Shown one piece after another: positions 8,543-14,576 of a stretch of 14,576 bases of DNA. The translations under genes and the position numbers were made by a program. Under the pieces are notes generated by a model. It saw only the letters and a list, made by a program, of their open reading frames with translations. It did not search any database and had not been told where the DNA came from. The stretch's first letter is position 1. The number at the start of each line of letters is the position of its first letter. This DNA is from Bacteroidales bacterium (GTDB lineage: Bacteria > Bacteroidota > Bacteroidia > Bacteroidales > JAFGXI01), in NCBI GenBank assembly GCA_026985625.1, contig JALSQC010000109.1, forward strand, positions 1 to 14,576, read 5' to 3'.

Positions 8543-9445
8543 TTATTTTATAATTTTTATTAATGATGTATCGTTAAGCCCGTAAGCTCCTTCGCTTATA
8601 AATAAATCGTTTGCACTAAATTCGGGAGTTATTATTTCTACACTGTCGTGATTTTGTATTCCTATTTTTACGGGTATTTTTATAGCAATAGTATCGTTAA
8701 TAAGTTTCATAATCCAGAATTTGCTAATTAATGCATCGGTTTGCAAACAAGATTTTGGTAATATTTGTGTTTTGTGTTTTTTGCTTTTGTTTATTAATAC
8801 TTTTACTATCATATTTTCGGGTAAAAATTTATTTGTTGTAATATTTGCCAGCACTTTTGTTGTTTGCGATGTTTCGTTAATTTGTGGTAGTGTTTTTGAG
8901 AATTGACCTTGTATTTCGGTGTTATCGGGTAAAATAATTTTACATTTATCGCCAAGTTTTGCCCATTTATTGTATTCGAAAGGTATATTTGCTTGTATTT
9001 TTATATCGTTATATGCTAATAATATACACATTACCGAGCCTTTATCGACAAATATATTTTTATTAACAACGTTTAAGTTTACAACTCTTCCGTTTACGGG
9101 AGCATATACTTTTATAATTCCGTAGTTTACGGCAGAGCTATCGCTTTTATGCATTAAAAAAGCTTCGGGTGTTTGCATCTCAAAAATAAGTTCTCCTTTG
9201 GACACTATATCACCTTGTTTAATATTTACTTTTGTTAGATATCCGTTTATTGGTGCTACCAAATTGCTTTTGTTAAGATAAACTGTTTTTCCCGAGAGCT
9301 CGATATAATCGTGCAAATAACCGGTTCTAAAATGTGTAACTTTTACTTTGGCAACTGGTTTTATATTATATTTTTTTTTGCTATTTTTAGTGCAAGCACT
9401 AAAAATGACTATTATAATTAATTGTAAATAAATTATTTTTTTCAT
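8543..9445 (-). CDS. RND periplasmic adaptor (membrane fusion) lipoprotein with almost no alpha-hairpin
   Basis: A 300-residue HlyD/AcrA-type adaptor that should link the RND permease with the outer-membrane factor. It has a lipoprotein signal with lipobox FSAC (Cys18). The first lipoyl half-motif is APINGYLTKVNIKQGDIVSK (about 64-83) and the second is APVNGRVVNLNV. Only about 20 residues lie between the halves, where most adaptors have a long alpha-helical hairpin. Beta-barrel and membrane-proximal regions follow (DIKIQANIPFEY, GDKCKIILPDN, NMIVKVLINKS). The protein is shorter than AcrA-like adaptors. BesA of Borrelia is a known hairpin-less example. Position after the TolC-like gene and before the DUF5916 and RND genes supports the call. 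The adaptor call is firm; how it contacts the outer-membrane factor is open. Confidence 0.88.
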   Translation of the reverse strand: MKKIIYLQLIIIVIFSACTKNSKKKYNIKPVAKVKVTHFRTGYLHDYIELSGKTVYLNKSNLVAPINGYLTKVNIKQGDIVSKGELIFEMQTPEAFLMHKSDSSAVNYGIIKVYAPVNGRVVNLNVVNKNIFVDKGSVMCILLAYNDIKIQANIPFEYNKWAKLGDKCKIILPDNTEIQGQFSKTLPQINETSQTTKVLANITTNKFLPENMIVKVLINKSKKHKTQILPKSCLQTDALISKFWIMKLINDTIAIKIPVKIGIQNHDSVEIITPEFSANDLFISEGAYGLNDTSLIKIIK

Positions 9446-9478
9446 ACTATTTTTGTTTATTCACAGGTAAAAAGTGTA

Positions 9479-10765
9479 TTAAAAAATCCAATAATTATAT
9501 GTGCTAATTAATATTTGTTTTTTTATTTGTAAGTTTAAATTTTCTTGTTTTTTTTCTGATATATCACGAATAAGGTTTTTAAAATCCATTATTGATACTT
9601 GTGCTTTTAATAGTTCATCGGTATATAATTTTAATAATTTATTATATCCTTTTAATTGTTTTTTTACTATTGCTATTTGTTTGTCAACTGCTTTTATTTG
9701 CGATATGTATTTTTGTTTATTTGTATTATATTGATTTATAAAGTATTGTTTTTTAAACTCAATGTTTTGTAGTTCGATAATTGTTTTTTCTTGTTGTATT
9801 TTTTTTTGATTTCCGTCGAAAATATTCCAAAAAATATTTATACCTGTTGCAAATCCAAATCTATTAAATGATGGTATGTAAATAGCATTTATACCTGCAT
9901 TTGCAAACAATTTTATTTGTGGTTTATATTTTTGATTAAATAATATTTGTTTTGTGCTTATATTTAAGCTATCTAATTTATATTTTTTAATAAATAACGA
10001 ATTGTTAACGGTATCGGGTTTTATTTTAAAATTTATATTATCGATGTTAACGTATCCTGTGTCGTTAATTCCGCAAATTAAATTTAAATCGGCTATATTT
10101 TGTTTATATTGTGCTATATAATTACTGTATTTTATTTTGTAATTGTCGTTCTCGATTTGCATTATCATTAAGTCTATTTTTTTGTATATAGCATTTTTTA
10201 CAAGTTTATCCATTATTTGTAATTGCTTGTCTATGGTATCAATTAATGTTTTTGTAATTTCGGCTTGTTTTTTAGCTTTTAGACATAAAATGTATTGTTG
10301 TTCTACCAATCGTTCTAACTCGTGCGTTGTTAAAGAAATTTTATTTACGTTTGTTTGCGTTTGTATATCGGCTTGTTTTAAATAATTGTTATAACGGTTT
10401 TTTGTAAATAATTGTTGTTCGATTGATATTGTTCCTTGGTATTGTCCTCCGTCGGAATAGGCTAAATCGTATCCTGTGTATGTATTTGCGTCTTTTGATA
10501 TTATTTGTAATTTATTTATGTTGTTATCGTGATTAATAATTGGAGCAAATAAAATATTTGCATTTGCTTTAATTTTAGGAGCAGATAATATTTTTTTTAT
10601 TTCCTGTGTATTTAATTTAACAATTTTATTGTTGTTTTTTATTGTGTTAATTAAAGGACTATTAAGTTTTGCTTGATTAATATAATAATAAAAATTATGA
10701 TTTTGAGCATTTGTTATTACCGAAAATATTATTATAAAAAATATATTTAAAAAAAATATTCTCAT
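9479..10765 (-). CDS. TolC-family outer membrane efflux protein
   Basis: A 428-residue outer-membrane factor, the normal length for this family. The signal peptide is residues 1-20, with cleavage near TNA-Q. The mature protein starts with YYYINQAKLNSPLI, the usual TolC-family first helix, and has two long helical, Gln/Lys/Asn-rich coiled-coil parts (about 125-210 and 335-420) separated by beta segments. Late strands include FGFATGINIFWNIFDGNQKK, typical of the second repeat. As a trimer it should form the barrel and periplasmic tunnel of the pump. It is the first gene of the five-gene minus-strand unit; the adaptor follows after 33 bases. The start is preceded by an A/T-rich leader and a possible -7 element at 10782-10789. 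Sequence is very rich in Lys, Asn and Ile. Confidence 0.86.
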   Translation of the reverse strand: MRIFFLNIFFIIIFSVITNAQNHNFYYYINQAKLNSPLINTIKNNNKIVKLNTQEIKKILSAPKIKANANILFAPIINHDNNINKLQIISKDANTYTGYDLAYSDGGQYQGTISIEQQLFTKNRYNNYLKQADIQTQTNVNKISLTTHELERLVEQQYILCLKAKKQAEITKTLIDTIDKQLQIMDKLVKNAIYKKIDLMIMQIENDNYKIKYSNYIAQYKQNIADLNLICGINDTGYVNIDNINFKIKPDTVNNSLFIKKYKLDSLNISTKQILFNQKYKPQIKLFANAGINAIYIPSFNRFGFATGINIFWNIFDGNQKKIQQEKTIIELQNIEFKKQYFINQYNTNKQKYISQIKAVDKQIAIVKKQLKGYNKLLKLYTDELLKAQVSIMDFKNLIRDISEKKQENLNLQIKKQILISTYNYWIF

Positions 10766-10781
10766 TTTTTTAATTTTTATG

Positions 10782-10789
10782 TAAAGATA
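10782..10789 (-). promoter_or_regulatory. possible -7 promoter element for the RND unit
   Basis: Read on the minus strand this is TATCTTTA, one base off the Bacteroidetes -7 consensus TAnnTTTG, and it ends 16 bases before the tolC-like start codon. No good -33 TTTG is seen at the usual distance. The call depends on position and resemblance only; the operon could also continue from the CDF gene upstream. Confidence 0.3.
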
Positions 10790-10889
10790 AAATTAATTAT
10801 AAAGAAAATCTATAGAAAAATAAATTAACATAATAAATTTAATAAGTATATTAAAATTTATGTAAAATAACTACAAGTTAATATATGTT

Positions 10890-11750
10890 TTATTTATATG
10901 GTTCTTTTTTTATTGTGGCAACAATATTTAAATCTTCAAGAATTTTTTTTTCAATTGTATCTGCAATATTAGCAGCCTCTGACAATCTCATATCAGGCGG
11001 TAAAACAATATGGCAAGTAAGTTCTTTGTGATTACCGTAATTATGAATATGAACGTGATGTAATTTTACATCGTAACCTGATACTGTTGATGTTATTTTA
11101 TTAAGTTCATCAATAAGTTCTTTACCGGGCTCTTCTCCTAATATAGGATTAACAGCATCTTTAAAAATATCAAAAGCCGTATAAAAAATAAAACACGAAA
11201 CAAGTATTCCTAAAATAGCATCAACATAAGGAACGTATGGCGAAATAAAAATACCTATTAATATAACTAACGAAGAAATAGCATCGCTTCTGTGATGCCA
11301 AGCATCGGCTTTTAGCGACACCGATTTTGTTTTTCGAGCAATATAAAAAGAATACTGTGCCATAACTTCCTTAACAATTAAAGATATTATTGTTACTATT
11401 ATAGCTGTTTTGCCAAAAATTTCGTTTCCTCCGTTAATTAATTTTAAAATACTTTCTTGAAAAAATTTAAACCCAATCATTGCCAAAAGAACACCAATTA
11501 CAATAGATGATATAAGCTCTGCCCTACCATATCCAAACGGACGTTTAACATTTGGTTTTTTTTTTGATATTTTTATTCCTATTAAAAGTATTACAGACGA
11601 AAGGCTGTCGGTTAATGTATGCCAAGCATCGGCAATAATGGCAATAGAGCCCGATATTAAACCTGCCCAATATTTTAATAAAAACAACAATAAATTTAAA
11701 ATTATTGAAACCCAGCCCGCTAAAAATATTTGTTTTGTTCTTTTTTGCAT
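10890..11750 (-). CDS. cation diffusion facilitator (CDF) family metal transporter
   Basis: Inner-membrane proton/metal antiporter of 286 residues, usual length for bacterial CDF proteins. Six transmembrane helices are visible in residues about 8-195. The transport metal site is HxxxD in TM2 (H44, D48 in ADAWHTLTD) and HxxxD in TM5 (H152, D156 in ADAWHHRSD). This HD-HD set is usually linked to zinc (or cobalt) and differs from the D-D/H-D set of YiiP. RPFGYGRAE follows TM2. The C-terminal domain (about 210-286) contains HHVHIHNYGNH, which suits a regulatory metal-binding ferredoxin-like domain. A close-fitting promoter lies 5 bases before the ATG. Together with the RND unit it may serve metal homeostasis, but the RND substrate is not known, so this link is inference. 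Confidence 0.94.
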   Translation of the reverse strand: MQKRTKQIFLAGWVSIILNLLLFLLKYWAGLISGSIAIIADAWHTLTDSLSSVILLIGIKISKKKPNVKRPFGYGRAELISSIVIGVLLAMIGFKFFQESILKLINGGNEIFGKTAIIVTIISLIVKEVMAQYSFYIARKTKSVSLKADAWHHRSDAISSLVILIGIFISPYVPYVDAILGILVSCFIFYTAFDIFKDAVNPILGEEPGKELIDELNKITSTVSGYDVKLHHVHIHNYGNHKELTCHIVLPPDMRLSEAANIADTIEKKILEDLNIVATIKKEPYK

Positions 11751-11755
11751 TTTTA

Positions 11756-11788
11756 CAAAAGTAATTAATAAAAATATATTTAACCAAA
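11756..11788 (-). promoter_or_regulatory. strong Bacteroidetes-type promoter of the CDF gene
   Basis: On the minus strand TTTG (11788-11785) is followed after 21 bases by TACTTTTG (11763-11756), an exact fit to TAnnTTTG. The ATG starts only 5 bases downstream (11750), so transcription would begin at or very near the start codon. Confidence 0.55.
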
Positions 11789-11856
11789 TAAAAATACCTA
11801 ATAAAATTACTTAATTTTTAATAAAAAAATACTAATTAAAATACGCTTTATAACTG

Positions 11857-11888
11857 TTGATTTAACACACTTGTAATATGTAAATTTG
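11857..11888 (+). promoter_or_regulatory. Bacteroidetes-type promoter of the unknown gene at 11911
   Basis: TAAATTTG at 11881-11888 is an exact TAnnTTTG -7 element, with TTG of a partial -33 TTTG at 11857-11859, 21 bases upstream. The ATG at 11911 is 22 bases after the -7 element. It probably drives the two-gene 11911-12985 unit and is divergent from the CDF promoter. Confidence 0.45.
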
Positions 11889-11910
11889 TTATATATAAAA
11901 AAATAAAGCT

Positions 11911-12624
11911 ATGTTAAATAAAATAGTAATAGGTTTAATAATATTCTTTACGGTTCTTAGTATAAAGAATAATCATCTGCAATATAAAAAGGCATATATT
12001 GATGAATATAAGTATAATTATAAAAATCAAATTAATAGATTTTATATGAACTCGTGGTATTCAAATACAAATAATTTTAACGGAATAATTACAAGTATAA
12101 AAACAACGGTTTTTGATACTTTAAAATCATATTTTTATGTATGCGATTCTATTATTAGAATAGATAATTTTGATAAAAACTTTAATCCTGTTAATACTTA
12201 CATATACTATCTTAATAAAAACGAATGTTATGTAATAAACGATAAATTAAAAGCATATAAATATAAAAAAATTCCGGTTACAAATTATAACAATGATAAC
12301 ATTATAAAAACAAAAATTTTTAAATATATAAACGGAAAAAAATGTTTTTTGTGGAAAATAAAACACGAAAACAAAATTTATTCTTACTGGGTTACAGGAA
12401 AAAACTATAACTTTTATTACAAAATATGTGGTTTATTTTATAATAAAAATAAAGCAACATCAATTTTTGCATCATCAAAATTCAAAGGAATAATGCCAAT
12501 GCTTGTAGAAGAAAGAACAAAACTTAGACAAATTATAAGCCAATACAAAATAACACAAATAGAACCTGCAGTTATAGACTATTCGGTTTTTAAAATACCA
12601 AAAAATTATAAACTAATTAATTAA
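11911..12624 (+). CDS. exported protein of unknown function, DUF4412-like
   Basis: A 237-residue protein I do not recognise with certainty. The first 18 residues are hydrophobic with a Lys at position 4 (MLNKIVIGLIIFFTVL), either a signal peptide or an anchor. The rest is rich in Tyr, Lys and Asn. The C-terminal half has a pattern seen in DUF4412-like proteins of Bacteroidetes: INGKKCFLWKIKHENK..YSYWVTGKNY, later GIMPML, and a final YSVFKIPKNYKLI. Many such proteins are periplasmic beta-rich proteins of unknown role. It is followed after 7 bases by a SPOR-like gene, so the two are probably co-transcribed. No catalytic residues can be named. Confidence 0.7.
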   Translation: MLNKIVIGLIIFFTVLSIKNNHLQYKKAYIDEYKYNYKNQINRFYMNSWYSNTNNFNGIITSIKTTVFDTLKSYFYVCDSIIRIDNFDKNFNPVNTYIYYLNKNECYVINDKLKAYKYKKIPVTNYNNDNIIKTKIFKYINGKKCFLWKIKHENKIYSYWVTGKNYNFYYKICGLFYNKNKATSIFASSKFKGIMPMLVEERTKLRQIISQYKITQIEPAVIDYSVFKIPKNYKLIN

Positions 12625-12631
12625 TAAAACT

Positions 12632-12985
12632 ATGAGACTAAATCTTTTTATACTTATAAGCATTATGGCACTAAACACTTTTGCCAAAACAAATCCTAAC
12701 GATAGTTTAACAAATAATGCTAATCTCTCAAAAAAAATTATAACATACAAAATACAAATAGGTGCTTTTTTTACAAATAACTACGACAGCACATTTTTAA
12801 ACTCGCTTTGTTGCAATTTATTTATCGAAGAAAACAAAACCAATACAAAATTTCTTATAGGCACTTATTACGATATACACAAAGCACAATATGCTTTAAA
12901 TGTTGTGCAAAAAAAAATAGCAGACGATGCATTTATAGTTCCATACGTTAACAATAAACGTGTTACATTTAAAGATATAAAATAA
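12632..12985 (+). CDS. small secreted SPOR-domain-like protein
   Basis: A 117-residue protein with a signal peptide (1-18, LNTFA-KT) and one domain. Residues about 38-115 fit a SPOR domain, which in other proteins binds denuded peptidoglycan: YKIQIGAF opens it, TKFLIGTYYDIHKAQYAL is the middle strand-helix, and DAFIVPYVNNKRV the last strand, close to the DAFVVAYNNGKR form common in Bacteroidetes. There is no transmembrane segment beyond the signal, so it should be a free periplasmic or secreted protein. Its start is 7 bases after the previous stop, so operon coupling is likely. Two adjacent Cys (CC, about 60) are unusual for the fold. Function in cell-wall sensing or stress is inference. Confidence 0.72.
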   Translation: MRLNLFILISIMALNTFAKTNPNDSLTNNANLSKKIITYKIQIGAFFTNNYDSTFLNSLCCNLFIEENKTNTKFLIGTYYDIHKAQYALNVVQKKIADDAFIVPYVNNKRVTFKDIK

Positions 12986-13063
12986 TTATTTTTTATTCCT
13001 ATAAGTTTATACTCTGTTTTAATTTTATAGCCAAAAATATTATTCAAAATATATTTAACTTTA

Positions 13064-13071
13064 TATTTTTG
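13064..13071 (+). promoter_or_regulatory. -7 promoter element of tyrS
   Basis: TATTTTTG fits TAnnTTTG exactly and ends 16 bases before the tyrS start, the same spacing as the candidate before the TolC-like gene. No TTTG -33 box is seen at the expected distance, so the element is plausible but not proven. Confidence 0.4.
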
Positions 13072-13087
13072 TAAAAAATACAAAGAT

Positions 13088-14383
13088 ATGGACTTTATTA
13101 AAGAATTAACTTGGCGGGGAATGATACACGATATTATGCCCGGAGCCGAAAAACAATTAAAAAAAGAATTAACATCAGCATATGTTGGCATTGACCCCAC
13201 AGCAGATTCTTTACACATAGGACACTTGGTATCTATAATGATGTTAAAACATTTTCAACTTGCCGGACATAAACCCATAGCATTAGTAGGAGGAGCAACA
13301 GGAATGATTGGCGACCCGTCGGGAAAATCACAAGAACGCAATTTGCTTGACGTTAAAACCTTACGACACAATCAAGAAGCTATAAAAAAACAACTATCAA
13401 AATTTTTAGATTTTGAATCGGATTCGGCAAACAAAGCAGAACTTGTTAATAACTACGATTGGATGAAAAACTTCTCGTTCTTAGATTTTATTCGCGATAT
13501 AGGAAAACATATTACCGTAAATTATATGATGGCTAAGGAATCGGTTAAAAAACGATTATCAACCGACTCAAAAAACGGAATGTCGTTTACCGAATTTACA
13601 TATCAACTTGTCCAAGGCACCGATTTTTTATATTTATACGAACATTATAATTGCAAATTGCAAATGGGAGGTTCCGATCAGTGGGGAAACATAACTACAG
13701 GAACAGAACTTATACGCCGAAAACTCGGAGGCGAAGCCTTTGCTATTACTTGCCCTCTTATAACAAAATCTGACGGAGGAAAATTCGGGAAAACCGAGAG
13801 TGGCAATATTTGGTTAGACCCAAAAAAAACATCGCCATATAAATTTTATCAATTTTGGTTAAATGTATCAGACCAAGATGCCGAAAAATATATTAAAATT
13901 TTTACACTACTTAAAAAAGACGAGATAGAAACTTTAATAAAATTGCACCGAGAAAATCCTCACTTTAGAGAACTACAAAAACGTCTTGCCAAAGAAATTA
14001 CTATAATGGTTCACTCTAAAGAAGATTACGAAACATCGGTAAATGCGTCGAAAATACTTTTTGGCAAATCAACAACCGAACAACTATCGTTAATAGACGA
14101 AAATACTTTTTTGTCGGTTTTTGAGGGAGTTCCTATTTTTAAAATAAACCGAACAGATATAAACAACGGTATTAATGTTGTTGATTTGTTAAGCGAAAAA
14201 AGTAATGTTTTTTCGTCGAAAGGCGAAACCCGTAGAATAATTAAAGGAAACGGGCTCAGCATTAACAAACAAAAAATAACAAGTCCCGATATAACTATTA
14301 GCTCGCAAGATTTAATAAACAATAAATTTATTTTAGTGCAAAAAGGCAAAAAAAACTACTTTTTAATACAAATCGACAATTAA
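13088..14383 (+). CDS. tyrS: tyrosyl-tRNA synthetase
   Basis: Class I aminoacyl-tRNA synthetase that charges tRNA-Tyr, cytoplasmic and essential. The 431-residue length is typical of the bacterial TyrS type. The HIGH motif is H43-I-G-H46 in TADSLHIGHLV, preceded by YVGIDPT. The KMSKS-type motif is K232-F-G-K-T236 in GGKFGKTESGNIWL, the usual TyrRS form. GGSDQWGNITTG and YQLVQGTDF line the tyrosine site. The C-terminal region (about 350-431) is an S4-like RNA-binding domain, ending with KGKKNYFLIQID. Start at 13088 gives the standard short N-terminus. It appears to be a single-gene unit with its own -7 element; a T-box or other leader was not seen. Call is firm. Confidence 0.98.
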   Translation: MDFIKELTWRGMIHDIMPGAEKQLKKELTSAYVGIDPTADSLHIGHLVSIMMLKHFQLAGHKPIALVGGATGMIGDPSGKSQERNLLDVKTLRHNQEAIKKQLSKFLDFESDSANKAELVNNYDWMKNFSFLDFIRDIGKHITVNYMMAKESVKKRLSTDSKNGMSFTEFTYQLVQGTDFLYLYEHYNCKLQMGGSDQWGNITTGTELIRRKLGGEAFAITCPLITKSDGGKFGKTESGNIWLDPKKTSPYKFYQFWLNVSDQDAEKYIKIFTLLKKDEIETLIKLHRENPHFRELQKRLAKEITIMVHSKEDYETSVNASKILFGKSTTEQLSLIDENTFLSVFEGVPIFKINRTDINNGINVVDLLSEKSNVFSSKGETRRIIKGNGLSINKQKITSPDITISSQDLINNKFILVQKGKKNYFLIQIDN

Positions 14384-14576
14384 TCTTAAATTTATATCGA
14401 AAAAGGTTTAATAAAAACTTTAAAAAGTAAATAACTTATTACAAATAAATGAATTATTGTGTATGTTTACATAAACAAACCCCAAAAAATGGCAAAAATG
14501 CACAAAATCGGGGTTTAAAATCTTAATTTCTTAAAAAATATGCTTACTTTTAAAAGTGTCTATATAAAGTTTTATA
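14384..14576. other. gene-free tail after tyrS, with dyads
   Basis: About 190 bases of A/T-rich sequence without a supported gene. It holds an inverted repeat TGTTTA-CA-TAAACA (14464-14477), the long-loop GGGG stem listed next, and a 12-base palindrome ACTTTTAAAAGT at 14546-14557. It may be the intergenic and regulatory region of a gene beyond the window. Confidence 0.5.
14477..14516 (+). terminator. possible terminator or RNA structure downstream of tyrS
   Basis: AAACCCC (14477-14483) and GGGGTTT (14510-14516) are perfect complements, enclosing 26 bases with a small GCA-AAAA-TGC stem inside. The stem is the only G/C cluster in the tail. The loop is long and the following T-run is poor (TTTAAAATCTT), so a terminator is only one reading. 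Confidence 0.35.

Noticed and set aside
10835..10859. A/T-only dyad AAATTTAAT / ATTAAAATTT between the CDF and TolC-like genes
   Set aside because: Expected by chance in such A/T-rich DNA and imperfect; could be an operator, but nothing else supports it.
11545..11787. An 80-codon open frame on the minus strand across the CDF start
   Set aside because: It overlaps the strongly supported CDF gene in another frame and lacks any domain; a shadow of a low-G+C gene.
12986..13087. CTATAA...TTATAG pair before tyrS considered as terminator or T-box
   Set aside because: The stem is only six A/T-rich pairs with a long loop, and no T-box sequence is present.
1..14576. CRISPR arrays, tRNA or rRNA genes, transposases, integrases and phage genes
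   Set aside because: No regular direct repeats, cloverleaf-type sequences or matching proteins were seen by eye.

Overview
The window looks like chromosome of an anaerobic member of the Bacteroidetes, most likely Bacteroidales or a close relative. The evidence is a very low G+C content, K/N/I-rich proteins, A-rich leaders without clear Shine-Dalgarno sites, several TAnnTTTG-type -7 promoter elements with a TTTG -33 box in the best case, and family-level features such as a DUF5916 outer-membrane protein and a Bacteroidetes-style SPOR protein. [FeFe]-hydrogenase maturases point to anaerobic hydrogen metabolism. No phage, insertion sequence, CRISPR array, tRNA or rRNA was seen. All gaps between genes are under 200 bases.

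Layout. (1) 1-2536, plus strand: a maturation cluster in the order hydG (3' end only), hydF, hydE, closely spaced. These proteins build and deliver the diiron subcluster of [FeFe]-hydrogenase; the hydrogenase itself is not in the window. (2) 2537-2626: a convergent gap filled by a degenerate copy of a CGTCATTGCGAGG-type dispersed palindromic repeat. (3) 2627-10765, minus strand: a tight five-gene unit. In transcription order it encodes a TolC-like outer-membrane factor, a lipoprotein adaptor, a DUF5916 outer-membrane barrel with a CBM9-like domain, an RND permease, and a small lipoprotein with a concanavalin/LamG-like fold that overlaps the permease stop codon. (4) 10890-11750, minus strand: a cation diffusion facilitator (CDF) transporter with an HD-HD metal site and a close-fitting promoter almost touching its start codon. 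(5) 11911-12985, plus strand: two small envelope genes, a DUF4412-like protein of unknown function and a secreted SPOR-like protein. (6) 13088-14383, plus strand: tyrosyl-tRNA synthetase, followed by a gene-free tail with inverted repeats.

The most interesting part is the five-gene RND unit. It has the three parts of a tripartite efflux pump, but the adaptor has almost no alpha-helical hairpin between its lipoyl halves. Two extra envelope proteins are also built in: a barrel that may bind sugar or other ligands, and a LamG-like lipoprotein coupled to the permease. This may be a five-component export system whose adaptor, outer-membrane factor and permease fit together differently from AcrAB-TolC. 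Substrate and physical assembly are inference only. Secondary observations are non-canonical residues in HydF (Gln in place of the His before the CGGC cluster motif, and SKSD in place of NKxD) and a possibly leaderless CDF transcript.
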